Assembly: GCA_022511425.1 (NCBI GenBank)
Contig: JAFLRO010000013.1
Location: 1 to 46,097, forward strand
Reading direction: 5' to 3'
Source of the DNA: Acetatifactor sp.
GTDB taxonomy: Bacteria > Bacillota > Clostridia > Lachnospirales > Lachnospiraceae
Length of the DNA: 46,097 nucleotides
Made by a program: the position numbers and the translations under genes. Positions 7,739 through 16,767 of this stretch are shown in pieces (position 1 is the first letter of the stretch; each line of letters begins with the position of its first letter). The notes under the pieces were generated by a model. It was not told where the DNA came from. It searched no databases and was given only the letters and a program-made list of their open reading frames with translations.

Positions 7739-8785
7739 CTACAACACGTACTTCCGAAGCAGCGGAATCTTCCGTAGAATCCAGGCACAGGCTACAGAGA
7801 ATAACATAATACCCAGAAAGAACATTGGCAGAGATATTCCCACAAAAAATGACAATGGTGTCACATTGAAATATTTATAAGCCAGATTCAAAAATACCGG
7901 GTGGATGAGGTAGACCGCGAAGCAGAGCTCTGTGGCGCTTTCCCAAAACACGGTATTTTTTTTTGCCGTTTGCTGCTGCCCCTCCGTCTCCCGATTACGC
8001 TCTCTGGCCAATCCGGCTCCAAACAGGCACAGGGCAAGCAGCACGATGAACGGATAGTTATATGCCATCTGCATGGAAAAGCCCGCTGCCCGGCTGATAG
8101 TCATCCCCGCCGCCAGAACCACCGCCAGGCCGGAAAGCATCGGGAACACTTTTGATCCCCACTTTTCCCGGCAGGCAAAGAGATAACCGCAGAGATAATA
8201 GAAAAGATAAATACAATCACCGGGTAAAGTCCACAGCGACGACAGCCCCCACAGTTCCTTGAAAAAAGGCATGACACTGCTGCATACAAACAACACTGCC
8301 AGCATTCCATACACTGCCGCCTTTGGCAGACGCTTTAATACCCATCGAATCGCCGGTGTCAGCAGATACAGGAAAAAAATCAGATATAAATACCACATGT
8401 GAGACCAGGATTCTCCCCGCAGTACTCTGACGACACTTTGCCGAATCATGGATCGTCGCAGGGATCCTTCTGTTGCTGCCATCTCAATCAAGGCATAGGG
8501 TATGCCAAACAAAAACAGCGCCAGCAACACTCTCTTACAATATTTATGTACCATCTGTCCAAAAGTCAGCTCTCTCCCGGGATTCAGGAACAGATACCCG
8601 GAAATTAACAGAAATACAGGTACACACCAGCAAGCCAGATCCCTGACTGCCAGGAATATCTTTTGTTCCAAAGGATACAAGCTCATGTCCGCATTGTCCA
8701 TGACTCCTGTCACCGTATGGAGCAACACCACCGCACAGGTGGCCATCACTCGAAGTATGTCGAGAAAATGTTGTCTTTCCTTCAC
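7739..8785 (-). CDS. Acyltransferase family 3 (OafA/WecH-like) membrane protein
   Basis: 348 aa from the GTG at 8785, preferred because GGGAG lies 10 bases upstream and relatives begin with a KERQ-LDILR motif; an ATG 10 codons earlier lacks a good site. About ten hydrophobic segments fill the protein. Signature residues of the Acyl_transf_3 family are visible: FLDILRVMATCAVVLLH near the N-terminus and WCVPVFLLISGYLF. These enzymes O-acetylate or succinylate cell-surface polysaccharides. The particular substrate is unknown. A sigma-A promoter lies at 8871-8899. Confidence 0.88.
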   Translation of the reverse strand: MKERQHFLDILRVMATCAVVLLHTVTGVMDNADMSLYPLEQKIFLAVRDLACWCVPVFLLISGYLFLNPGRELTFGQMVHKYCKRVLLALFLFGIPYALIEMAATEGSLRRSMIRQSVVRVLRGESWSHMWYLYLIFFLYLLTPAIRWVLKRLPKAAVYGMLAVLFVCSSVMPFFKELWGLSSLWTLPGDCIYLFYYLCGYLFACREKWGSKVFPMLSGLAVVLAAGMTISRAAGFSMQMAYNYPFIVLLALCLFGAGLARERNRETEGQQQTAKKNTVFWESATELCFAVYLIHPVFLNLAYKYFNVTPLSFFVGISLPMFFLGIMLFSVACAWILRKIPLLRKYVL

Positions 8786-8870
8786 TTTTATTTCACTCCC
8801 ACTGCTCTGCCGCATTCGTCATCTGCAACAGATTCACAGTACTGCATACTCGCAGCTGTTCACAGAAAAC

Positions 8871-8899
8871 AGTATATCTAAGGGAGTACTTACGCGCAA
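8871..8899 (-). promoter_or_regulatory. Promoter for the acyltransferase gene
   Basis: On the minus strand: -35 TTGCGC (8894-8899), 17-bp spacer, -10 TATACT (8871-8876). It lies about 85 bp ahead of the start codon. The rest of 8900-9113 is AT-rich, with TATAAT at 9035-9040 as a plausible -10 for the divergent response regulator but no convincing -35. Confidence 0.5.
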
Positions 8900-9113
8900 G
8901 GGAAATAAGAAAATCCTAAGATTCTTTTAAGAAATGCATTGTTGTTTTAACAATATAATCTTGCCTTTGTTAATAATTATGAATTATAATATGTTTTAAT
9001 CTTATAGTTTTACTATGTTAATGGTTCTTTTAGTTATAATATCTGCACACTAACCGTTCGCAACGATAAGCAAGAGCCATGCTTTCATTGCCCTGTAAAA
9101 GTAGGGATGACCA

Positions 9114-9809
9114 ATGAGCACAAAAGACAATATTCTCCTGATTGAGAATGATAAAGAATCAATTCCCCTTATCAGCGCCTCCCTGACCCAAAATGGATAT
9201 CGCGTCATCTGCGCATCGTCAGGGCAAGAAGGCTTAAGTCTGGCTGCATGCCACTGCCCCGATGTAATACTTATGTCTCTTGATCTACAAGATATGGACA
9301 GCTATCAGGTACTGATGCAGCTACGAGACTGGAGCCATGTGCCTGTGATTGTCATTTCGGCGCCCACTCTGGAGGAAAATAGGGTGCGAGCTCTGGATAT
9401 GGGCGCCGATGATTTTATCACTAAGCCTTTCGGGCTTGATGAACTGATGGCGAGAATTCGAACCGCTCTGCGCCGCAGCAACACTTCGTCTTTCTCCGGA
9501 ATATACAAGGCGTTACAGCTGGAGATCAATTTCGAAAAGCACATCATCCGTCTGGATAACCAAATCGTCCACCTAACTCAGACAGAATACTTAATTCTGG
9601 CCCTTTTGGCAAAAAACTCAGGACATGTACTGACCTACAACTATATCATAAACTCCATCTGGGGTCCCCACGCAGACAGCAACAATCAGATCCTGCGGGT
9701 GAACATGGCAAACATACGCAAGAAAATTGAACCAAATCCGGCACAGCCCCGCTATGTTTATACAGTGGCTGGAATGGGGTACCGTATGCGGGAAAACGAG
9801 GATCCCTGA
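9114..9809 (+). CDS. Orphan OmpR/KdpE-type response regulator with degenerate receiver
   Basis: 231 aa: receiver domain (1-118) and OmpR/PhoB winged helix (about 130-228, with LTQTEYLILALLAKNSGHVL and the recognition region NQILRVNMANIRKKI). The switch Ser82 (VIVIS) and Lys104 (FITKPFG) are kept. However, Ser55 stands where the phosphoacceptor Asp should be: PDVILMS-LDLQDMDS aligns without gaps to the usual PD(h)4-D-LxLPDMDG. One acidic-pocket residue is also Asn (E11-N12-D13). It therefore probably works without Asp phosphorylation. There is no histidine kinase gene nearby. The start is preceded by a weak AGGG. Confidence 0.9.
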   Translation: MSTKDNILLIENDKESIPLISASLTQNGYRVICASSGQEGLSLAACHCPDVILMSLDLQDMDSYQVLMQLRDWSHVPVIVISAPTLEENRVRALDMGADDFITKPFGLDELMARIRTALRRSNTSSFSGIYKALQLEINFEKHIIRLDNQIVHLTQTEYLILALLAKNSGHVLTYNYIINSIWGPHADSNNQILRVNMANIRKKIEPNPAQPRYVYTVAGMGYRMRENEDP

Positions 9810-9820
9810 CTGCTGTCAGT

Positions 9821-10897
9821 CTATTTCCCCACGGAGCATAACATATTCCATATCTCTTCCGCGGTTCCTTTTCCGTTAAAGTACAGCAACACACCTTCCG
9901 TATACAGCACAGAAAAACTGCCTCGGGGAGTATCCGTGTCGCCGGCATCTTCAATGGATTTCATGCGGCTTTTTACTATCTCCAGGCTCATATCTTCCCA
10001 CAGGAAAATAGGATTTTGAAAAGTCTCAACATACTCCGAAGGAACCGTACTCCAATAAGGAATCTCATATTGCCATACATCGTAAGTTTCTGTCCTATCT
10101 ACATCCACCGTCGCGTAATCCTCCGGAACTACCCGGGAAACATTGATCAGAATACTATCCATCCCTTTATACCAGATAACGTAAACCGCTCCCTGACCGT
10201 CTGAACATGCAGACTCAAAAGTGTATCCTTTGGGAATATCATCTGGAATAAAGGCACCGACAACATCCGTATTTCTGGCTTCTTTCTCCGTCAGCTCCAT
10301 CTTGGGCAAAGCAGTGGACATGAGGTTCTCATCCCTCTCCTTTTGCACATCCGAGTTTTCAACACCGGGCGCCTCAGGTCCAACCACCTCATCCTCGCAA
10401 TCCGTCAAACTATTTCCTGTATCTCTGCCATCTCTCGCTTCTGTTCCAAGCTCCTCCTTGATATCTCCCGAAATCTCTCCTGTACCCACCCCGCCACTTG
10501 TGTCCTCGCCTACGAGGGACTGACCATCTTCGACTTGAGTATCCATGTCGTATGCACTTTGATTATTCATTAATTCCCACAGACTGGCGTTTTCACCGGA
10601 AGAAGAGTCAGCTCCTTTAGGGCTCCAAATTGGCCGCAGGGCATTCCAGGAAATTACTCCTACCACCACAAAACCAATGCATGCAGCGACAGCATTCCTG
10701 TATACAGCACTGCTTCTTCGACGCTTGAAAATTTCTGACACACTTGTCACTTCTTTGGTTTCATCCCTCTGTGCGATAACTTCAAGTGAATTTAGCGTGC
10801 CGCTTCGCTCCAACAGTTCTTCGTCTATACCGCTCAGCGCTTCCATGAGTCGCAGAGCACCCTGTGTCTGTTGTATATCATTTTTTCTATCTCTCAT
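9821..10897 (-). CDS. Putative membrane anti-sigma factor
   Basis: 358 aa, no named family recognised with certainty. The cytoplasmic N-terminus (~1-66) is helical, a single transmembrane segment lies at about 68-88 (NAVAACIGFVVVGVISWNAL), then comes a low-complexity Gly/Glu/Asp-rich stretch (~95-190) and an extracytoplasmic domain (~200-358) with a beta-rich pattern. Its start overlaps the stop of the ECF sigma gene by 4 bp (ATGA), the usual arrangement for a cognate anti-sigma factor that holds the sigma at the membrane. No zinc-binding HxxxCxxC motif is seen, so it is not a ZAS-type anti-sigma. Confidence 0.7.
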   Translation of the reverse strand: MRDRKNDIQQTQGALRLMEALSGIDEELLERSGTLNSLEVIAQRDETKEVTSVSEIFKRRRSSAVYRNAVAACIGFVVVGVISWNALRPIWSPKGADSSSGENASLWELMNNQSAYDMDTQVEDGQSLVGEDTSGGVGTGEISGDIKEELGTEARDGRDTGNSLTDCEDEVVGPEAPGVENSDVQKERDENLMSTALPKMELTEKEARNTDVVGAFIPDDIPKGYTFESACSDGQGAVYVIWYKGMDSILINVSRVVPEDYATVDVDRTETYDVWQYEIPYWSTVPSEYVETFQNPIFLWEDMSLEIVKSRMKSIEDAGDTDTPRGSFSVLYTEGVLLYFNGKGTAEEIWNMLCSVGK

Positions 10898-11454
10898 AAC
10901 ACAATGCCCTCCTTCTCCAAATAATCCTTCAGCCTGGTGCGGGTGCGGAACAGTACGGTCTTTACCGTGTTCAATTTCATTCCGTATCGATCCGCTATCT
11001 CACTATACTCCTCCATATACCAATACCGCCGCAGGAACACATTGCATTCTCGCTCCGGCAGGGTATGCAGGAACTCGTTTAGCAGCCTTTCCAACTCAGC
11101 AGCCTCCACGGCATCCTCAGTGCTGTGCCTGTCGGGCACACATTCTGCCAACTCATCCAGTGCCAACATCATTTCTCCGTTCCCTCTTTTCATTGCATGT
11201 TTCCCTTTCCATCTGTCCAATGACAGGTTGCGAGTGATGGTTCCCAGAAATACCGCAAGTTTGCTTGGGCGCTGGGGCGGTATGGCATTCCAGGCTCTGA
11301 GCCAGGTATCATTTACACACTCATCAGCGTCGTCTCGGTCGTAGAGAATATGGAAGGCGATACTATGACAGTAACTGCCGTAGCTTCGCTGGGATTCGGT
11401 TATGGCTTGTTCATTCCGAGCCCAGTAGAGGTCGATGATTTGGGTGTCTTGCAT
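10894..11454 (-). CDS. ECF-type RNA polymerase sigma factor
   Basis: 186 aa. Region 2 (about 22-90) includes HSIAFHILYDRDDADECVND and TWLRAWNAIPP, followed by LGTITRNLSLDRWK. Region 4 (about 125-180) includes LPERECNVFLRRYWYMEEYS and the HTH EIADRYGMKLNTVKTVLFRT. Length and layout are standard for extracytoplasmic-function sigma factors. RBS AGGAGG lies 11 bases before ATG. The upstream sequence GAAAC-N16-CGTC (11509-11533) is a classic ECF promoter, suggesting that the factor drives its own transcription together with the overlapping anti-sigma gene. The inducing signal is unknown. Confidence 0.93.
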   Translation of the reverse strand: MQDTQIIDLYWARNEQAITESQRSYGSYCHSIAFHILYDRDDADECVNDTWLRAWNAIPPQRPSKLAVFLGTITRNLSLDRWKGKHAMKRGNGEMMLALDELAECVPDRHSTEDAVEAAELERLLNEFLHTLPERECNVFLRRYWYMEEYSEIADRYGMKLNTVKTVLFRTRTRLKDYLEKEGIVL

Positions 11455-11506
11455 GGGGGCGGGAGCCTCCTTTCTTTTTGGGGTGTATGGGGGTGGTGTA
11501 TTGGTA

Positions 11507-11533
11507 TAGACGAGATTTTTTGGGGAAGGTTTC
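11507..11533 (-). promoter_or_regulatory. Predicted ECF-sigma autoregulatory promoter
   Basis: On the minus strand: -35 element GAAAC (11529-11533, followed by CTT), exactly 16 bp, then CGTCTA (11507-11512). This matches the general TGAAAC-N16-CGTC form recognised by group IV sigma factors in Firmicutes. It leads to a short leader of about 45 bases before the sigma start codon. Confidence 0.65.
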
Positions 11534-11576
11534 GAGGGGAGATAATAAAGTTTGTTTAGATTATTGGGGAGGGACA

Positions 11577-11745
11577 GCCATGCTATTCATAATTTGGCGC
11601 GCAGCGCCAACGAGGAAAATGCCCTGCATTTTTCGAGTCTGGCACTGAGGAACGGCCATGCTATTCATAATTTGGCGGAATTTACACTGGCTTTTTAAGT
11701 GTTGGCTGGGACCGCCAAATTATTCATAGGGCGCACGCGCCCTAT
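11577..11745. repeat. Hairpin-rich intergenic repeat cluster
   Basis: A 23-bp direct repeat beginning GCCATGCTATTC occurs identically at 11577-11599 and 11655-11677. Copy 2 ends in AATTTGGCGG, which is inverted as CCGCCAAATT at 11712-11721. Smaller hairpins are TTGGCGC-GCA-GCGCCAA (11593-11609) and GGGCGC-AC-GCGCCC (11729-11742). No ORF is supported in 11540-11745. It looks like a decayed REP/MITE-type element between the sigma operon promoter and the fab/cls terminator. Confidence 0.6.
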
Positions 11746-11810
11746 AAAAAGGTTCATACAAGTAATGCTTTGTGAGCAAGCTCCCACGCATTACTTGCAT
11801 GAACCTTTTT
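11746..11810 (-). terminator. Large intrinsic terminator at the end of the fab-cls operon
   Basis: AAAAAGGTTCAT-x-CAAGTAATGC pairs with GCATTACTTG-x-ATGAACCTTTTT, about 22 bp with one mismatch and a small inner hairpin (GAGC-AA-GCTC). On the minus strand it is followed by TTTTTATAG; being A/T flanked on both sides it may work in both directions. It begins 18 bp after the cardiolipin synthase stop. Confidence 0.8.
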
Positions 11811-11827
11811 GCATGGCTTGGTCGTAA

Positions 11828-13387
11828 CTACATCATCGGTGCAATTATCCTCATGATCCTCCCCAGCATTCTATCTCTTAATCTCATTCTCTTATAATCC
11901 TCAATGGCCATTTCCAGGGATTTTTTGAAGGTTTCCTGGATGTCGCGTTCGACTTCGGCTACCTGGGAGTTTTTGTAGAGGACTACGCCGCATTCGAAGT
12001 GATGGTAAAGGCTGCGGTAGTCCAGGTTCACAGTTCCCACAACTGCTTTCTCGCCGTCGGAGACAAAGGCTTTTGCGTGGACAAAGCCCGGCTCATACTC
12101 GCAGATTCGCACACCGGCCTCCAGAAGCTGGTTATAATAAGTCTTGGCCAGTACAAAGGCATATTTCTTGTCCGGAATATGGGGCATGATAATGATTACC
12201 TCAACGCCGCGCTTGGCGGCATAGGTCAATGCTGTCAGCATCTGATGATCCGGTATCAGGTACGGTGTCATAATGTGTACATAGGTATGGGCAGTGTTGA
12301 TGATATCCAAATATACCCGCTCGCCGACCCGCTCCGGGCCCAGAGGACATACACTGTATGGAATTACATAGCCGTCGTTCTCATGTAAAACATTGTCCGG
12401 GCGCTCGTAGAGGCCATAATTATCTTCTTTCTTCTCCGACACATTCCACATCTCCAAAAACATATAGGTAAAGCGTTCCACCGCGTCTCCGGTGAGCATA
12501 ATACCCACATCTTTCCAGTGGCCAAAACGCTCCTTCTCATTGATATACTCATCCGCCAGGTTAATACCGCCTGTAAAAGCCACTTTTCCGTCCACCACCA
12601 GAACCTTGCGATGGTCCCGGTTATTGAAGTGGGGGGAAAACAGAATTTTCACCGGCGAGAACATCTTGCACTTGATGCCCTCCTTCTGAAGCTGTTGGGG
12701 GTAATTCCTTGGCAGATACCAGAGCGCGCAGGTGCCGTCGTACATAAACCGAACTTCCACTCCCGCTTTTACCTTCTCTTTTAGAATCTCCAGAATGGTA
12801 TCCCACATTCGGCCTTCACAGACAATAAAAAACTCCATGAAAATATACTTTTCAGCATTCTTCAGAGCCTCCACAATATCAGGAAACTGACTGTCGCCTA
12901 AGGAATAATACTTCACCTTGGTATTCTCATAGACAGGACTGTTGTCACAGTGCCAGAGATAGTGACCCAGCTGACCCATATGGGGATTCTCCACCCGAAG
13001 CCTCTCCCACACTTCTCTGTCTGAGTTTACGTGCTGACGGGTGTACTTTGCCAATCCCTGAAGCTTACTGTAAATGACCTTCGCTCCGGGCTGGGAAACA
13101 ATGGTCATATAAAAGATAGATCCGAATACCGGAAAAATAGCAATGGGGAACATCCAGGCAAGCTTCATGTCCGGATTTCCCCTCGTATTGTAGATATATA
13201 ATACAGCGATGACGCTGACTAGCAAAAAAAGTCCGTAAAACCATAAGCTGTAACTGCTCAGCAGATAATAACCCACCACAAACAGAGCCAACTGCGCCAG
13301 AAAGCCCAGCAGAACCATAATCGTTCGGCCGTAGGCAACTGTTTTGATATTTACTCGCTTTATTCTTTCTCTATCCTCAGCACTCAT
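11828..13387 (-). CDS. cls: Cardiolipin synthase
   Basis: 519 aa. Two N-terminal transmembrane segments (about 23-43 and 48-66) plus a third hydrophobic stretch (78-97) are followed by two phospholipase D domains. Their HxKxxxxD motifs are DHRKVLVVDG (His259, Lys261, Asp266) and VHAKAFVSDG near residue 440. Bacterial ClsA-type enzymes condense two phosphatidylglycerols to cardiolipin and glycerol at the membrane. The gene follows the MarR gene by 19 bp and appears to be the last gene of the fatty-acid operon, which would link acyl-chain synthesis to phospholipid remodelling. Confidence 0.93.
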   Translation of the reverse strand: MSAEDRERIKRVNIKTVAYGRTIMVLLGFLAQLALFVVGYYLLSSYSLWFYGLFLLVSVIAVLYIYNTRGNPDMKLAWMFPIAIFPVFGSIFYMTIVSQPGAKVIYSKLQGLAKYTRQHVNSDREVWERLRVENPHMGQLGHYLWHCDNSPVYENTKVKYYSLGDSQFPDIVEALKNAEKYIFMEFFIVCEGRMWDTILEILKEKVKAGVEVRFMYDGTCALWYLPRNYPQQLQKEGIKCKMFSPVKILFSPHFNNRDHRKVLVVDGKVAFTGGINLADEYINEKERFGHWKDVGIMLTGDAVERFTYMFLEMWNVSEKKEDNYGLYERPDNVLHENDGYVIPYSVCPLGPERVGERVYLDIINTAHTYVHIMTPYLIPDHQMLTALTYAAKRGVEVIIIMPHIPDKKYAFVLAKTYYNQLLEAGVRICEYEPGFVHAKAFVSDGEKAVVGTVNLDYRSLYHHFECGVVLYKNSQVAEVERDIQETFKKSLEMAIEDYKRMRLRDRMLGRIMRIIAPMM

Positions 13388-13406
13388 AAGTTTCTCTTTT
13401 ATCCCG

Positions 13407-13859
13407 TTATTCTTTTTTGGCCTCCGGTTCCAGGAAGTTGTTAAGATTCATGAGGCACCGGTATAGTATTTCCATCTCGTCCTCATTCAAATCCTTTACG
13501 ATGGCACGAATCATTTTTTTGTGAAAATCACGATGGTGGTAAAAGGCTTTGCGACCCTTTTCCGTCAGCGTGACATACACCACCCGCTTATCCTCCTGTC
13601 CTCGCTCCCGGCGGATATATCCCTTTTTCTCCAATCCGTTCATGTTTGTGGTCAGCGTACTCACTGTTACGGTAAGCTTGTTCGCTATCATTGACATATT
13701 GCGGGGCTCTTCCACTCCAATTGCCTCAATGATATGCAGATCGTTATTACTGATATCCTTATACCCTTCCGTGATCACTGCCGCTGCTTCCATGTCCATC
13801 ACATGGTTGAACAGATTCACCAGCAGTTCATTCAGAGAACGTTTTGTATCATGCCCCAT
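13407..13859 (-). CDS. MarR-family regulator, probable FabT-type fatty-acid repressor
   Basis: 150 aa winged-helix MarR protein: N-terminal dimer helix (LNELLVNLFNHVMDMEAAAV), HTH and wing (MSMIANKLTVTVSTLTTNMN, GLEKKGYIRRERGQEDKRVV) and C-terminal dimer helices. FabT, the MarR-type repressor of fab genes in streptococci, is encoded within the fab operon and binds TTTGA-N3-TCAAA boxes. Four such boxes lie at the acpP promoter here (21766-21875). The gene follows fabH by 55 bp, so it is at the promoter-distal end of the operon it probably controls. FabT identity is inferred from context, not from sequence identity. Confidence 0.85.
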   Translation of the reverse strand: MGHDTKRSLNELLVNLFNHVMDMEAAAVITEGYKDISNNDLHIIEAIGVEEPRNMSMIANKLTVTVSTLTTNMNGLEKKGYIRRERGQEDKRVVYVTLTEKGRKAFYHHRDFHKKMIRAIVKDLNEDEMEILYRCLMNLNNFLEPEAKKE

Positions 13860-13914
13860 ATTACCTTATGCCTCTCTTTAACTTTATCAATTATTTTAAA
13901 AAAGTCAACTAAAA

Positions 13915-14880
13915 TCACCATTCCATCACGCAAGCCCCATAAGTAAGACCCGCTCCAAAACCGGAAAGCACCAGCTTCATGCCGGCCTTCAATCTGCCGG
14001 CGCGATTGAGTTCGTCTAACAGCACCGGTATCGCCGCTGAGGACATGTTCCCAACCCGGTCAAGGTTCACCGGGAATCTGTCCAAATTTATGGACAACCG
14101 CTTTGCGATACCCTCAATAATTCGCTTGTTGGCCTGATGCAGTACAAAGAGATCAATATCTTCCACAGAATTACCGGTCTTACTCAGCACCTCTAAAATA
14201 CTGGCAGGCACCTGGCGCACTGCAAAAGCAAAAACCTCCCTGCCGTCCATCTGCACATATTCCGTCTCCATGGGCTGATCCACATATGGATTCTTCAGCG
14301 CTCTGCTGTCACATTTGAGCACATCACCACGTGTGCCATCCGAGTGCTGCACAAATCCAAGCACGCCTCCATTATCGCTCTTTTCAACGTACACAGCCCC
14401 GGCTCCGTCGCCAAAAAGGATGCAGGTGCCCCGATCCGTCCAGTCCACTATTTTGGACAGCACCTCACCGCCCGCCACAAGAGCATTTTTATAGATACCA
14501 GATTCCACATAGGCATAGGCTGTGTTCAGTGCAAAAAGAAAACCGGCACAGGCAGCATTCAGATCAAAGGCCACCGCCTGCTTTGCGCCGATAGCACTCT
14601 GCACCTGACAGGCCGCACAGGGTATGCCTCTTTCCGGACTGCATGTAGCCACCAGCAGAAGTTCCACCTCCGCTGCCTCGCGCCCTGCATTCTCCAAAGC
14701 CTTCCCACATGCCTCCGCCGTCAGCGAGACCAATGTCTCCCCGGTGGAGATATGCCTGCTGCCGATACCCGTTCTCTCTTTTATCCACTCGTCGGAAGTG
14801 TCCACCAGCTCCATCAGGTCGTAGTTAGTCACTGTTTTCTGCGGCAACGCACTTCCCGTTCCAATAATTTTGATTGACAT
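13915..14880 (-). CDS. fabH: 3-oxoacyl-ACP synthase III (KAS III)
   Basis: 321 aa, full length. The thiolase-fold triad is complete: Cys111 (FDLNAACAGF), His248 (LFVLHQANKR) and Asn278 (VGNMSSAAIP). The N-terminal TSDEWIKERTGIGSR and the C-terminal GFGAGLTYGA are family signatures. FabH starts fatty-acid synthesis by condensing an acyl-CoA primer with malonyl-ACP. It lies 77 bp downstream of accDA in the operon; in most Firmicutes fabH is near the front, so its near-terminal place here is a rearranged order. Confidence 0.96.
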   Translation of the reverse strand: MSIKIIGTGSALPQKTVTNYDLMELVDTSDEWIKERTGIGSRHISTGETLVSLTAEACGKALENAGREAAEVELLLVATCSPERGIPCAACQVQSAIGAKQAVAFDLNAACAGFLFALNTAYAYVESGIYKNALVAGGEVLSKIVDWTDRGTCILFGDGAGAVYVEKSDNGGVLGFVQHSDGTRGDVLKCDSRALKNPYVDQPMETEYVQMDGREVFAFAVRQVPASILEVLSKTGNSVEDIDLFVLHQANKRIIEGIAKRLSINLDRFPVNLDRVGNMSSAAIPVLLDELNRAGRLKAGMKLVLSGFGAGLTYGACVMEW

Positions 14881-14957
14881 TTCAAACCTAACCTTCCCAC
14901 CATGCCGCGTGATACGACACGGGCTTTTGTCTCAGCCTTCCGCTTTTCCCTGCACAT

Positions 14958-16745
14958 TTAAAAGCTGCGGAAGCGCTGATATCTCTGTTCGGCAATCTCT
15001 TCACCGGACATTCCCTGATACCTTGACAGGAAATCCTTCATCTGCTCTTTTAAATAACCGCCAATTGCTTCTACGGTATTATCGTCCGCGCCGCCGAACT
15101 CGGGGATGATCTTCTCAATGACATGAAGATTTTTCAGATCCTGGGCAGTGATGCGCATGACCTCACTGGCTTCTTTGGCCCGGGAAGAATCCTTCCAAAG
15201 AATAGATGCAAATCCCTCGGGAGAGAGAATGGAATAAGTAGCGTTCTCCAGCATCCAAACCTCATTACCCACAGCTGTAGCCAATGCACCGCCGCTGCCG
15301 CCCTCACCGATGAAAATGCAGAGGACGGGAACTTTAAGTGCTGCCATCTCCCGCAAATTTCTGGCAATGGCCTCACCCTGACCCCTCTCCTCGGCTTCAA
15401 TGCCGCAGAAGGCACCGGAGGTGTTCACAAAGCTGATGATAGGCCGGTTGAACTTCTCCGCCTGTTTCATCAGGCGCAGAGCCTTGCGGTAACCCTCAGG
15501 CATGGGCATACCGAAGTTGCGCTCCTGACATTCTTTGATATCCTTTCCCTTATGATCCGCAATCACAGTCACGGGCTGACCGTCGAGAAAAGCAATACCG
15601 CCCACAATTGCCGGATCGTCACGGAATGTTCTGTCTCCGTGAGCCTCCAGAAAAATGTCAAAAATATAATCCATGTAATCAATGGCAGAGGGTCTTTCCA
15701 CCTTCCGCGCAGCCTTTACCTTCTCCCAGGCATTCTTGGGACGCACTTTCCAGGCTTGCTCCTTCAATATCTCACTCAGCACAAAATGAAAGTCCGTGCC
15801 AGGCGTGAACTCAGCGTACTTTTTTTCCTTACTCTGATGCGCTTTCACAAGGAAATAGATGGCCTTCTTCAGATCCTCGCGCTTTACAATTTGATCTATG
15901 ATACCGTGTTCCATCAGAAATTCTGCAGTCTGAAAACCCTCTGGCAACTCTTGGCCAATGGTCTGTTTGATGACTCTGGGACCGGCAAAACCTATCAAAG
16001 CACCCGGTTCCGCCATGATCACATCTCCCAGCATTGCAAAACTGGCTGTCACGCCTCCCGTGGTAGGATCCGTCAATATGGTACAGTACAAAAGTCCCGC
16101 TTCTCCCAGCTTCTGGATCGCTGCAGAGGTCTTTGCCATCTGCATCAGAGAGACAATTCCCTCCTGCATCCTAGCGCCGCCGGAACAGCAGAACAAAAAC
16201 ACGGGCAGCTTTAACTCGATTGCCTTCTCAATGGCCGCAGTGATTTTTTCACCCACCACATGGCCCATGCTTGCCATAAGAAACCGGGAATCACAGACAC
16301 CCAGCACAATGTCCTCGCCAAACACCTTGCAGCGTCCCACAGTGACAGCCTCATCCAGCCCGGTCTTTTCCCTTGCCTCCTGAATCTTTTCCTCATATCC
16401 CTCATAAGCCAAAGGATTTTTCACCGGCATATCTGTAAACCAGGGTTCAAAGGTATGAGCATCCGCTACCATCTTAATGCGGTTCTTCACCTTTACTCGA
16501 AAATATCCTCCACACTCATAGCAGATGTACTTTTTCCGTACTACCCGCTCTCTCTCTACCATTTTTCCGCACTTCGGACAGCGAATCATATATACTTCCT
16601 TTTCCTGGAACTGACCGGATGCATCGGCATTTCCGCCTGCTCCGCTGCCAACTGCCTGCTCTGCGTTGTTATGATTAGAGTAACCGCCAAGCTTTCCGAA
16701 CTTTCTGGCAAAAAATTCAGCGCGCTTTTCCTTCAACAAACTCAT
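14958..16745 (-). CDS. accDA: Acetyl-CoA carboxylase carboxyltransferase, fused beta and alpha subunits
   Basis: About 595 aa from the ATG at 16745 (an upstream in-frame start at 16781 would run into fabZ and has no better RBS; AAAGG sits 12 bases before 16745). The N-terminal half is AccD: zinc ribbon CPKC...CYEC (Cys56, 59, 75, 78) and CT-beta core ([37 protein letters not shown]). From about residue 300 comes Acc[34 protein letters not shown] and [14 protein letters not shown]. The usual separate subunits (~290 and ~320 aa) are joined by a short linker. The product transfers carboxyl from carboxybiotin to acetyl-CoA, giving malonyl-CoA. The partners AccB and AccC are not encoded in this operon. 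Confidence 0.94.
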   Translation of the reverse strand: MSLLKEKRAEFFARKFGKLGGYSNHNNAEQAVGSGAGGNADASGQFQEKEVYMIRCPKCGKMVERERVVRKKYICYECGGYFRVKVKNRIKMVADAHTFEPWFTDMPVKNPLAYEGYEEKIQEAREKTGLDEAVTVGRCKVFGEDIVLGVCDSRFLMASMGHVVGEKITAAIEKAIELKLPVFLFCCSGGARMQEGIVSLMQMAKTSAAIQKLGEAGLLYCTILTDPTTGGVTASFAMLGDVIMAEPGALIGFAGPRVIKQTIGQELPEGFQTAEFLMEHGIIDQIVKREDLKKAIYFLVKAHQSKEKKYAEFTPGTDFHFVLSEILKEQAWKVRPKNAWEKVKAARKVERPSAIDYMDYIFDIFLEAHGDRTFRDDPAIVGGIAFLDGQPVTVIADHKGKDIKECQERNFGMPMPEGYRKALRLMKQAEKFNRPIISFVNTSGAFCGIEAEERGQGEAIARNLREMAALKVPVLCIFIGEGGSGGALATAVGNEVWMLENATYSILSPEGFASILWKDSSRAKEASEVMRITAQDLKNLHVIEKIIPEFGGADDNTVEAIGGYLKEQMKDFLSRYQGMSGEEIAEQRYQRFRSF

Positions 16746-16767
16746 TTTAATACCATACCTTTCTGTT

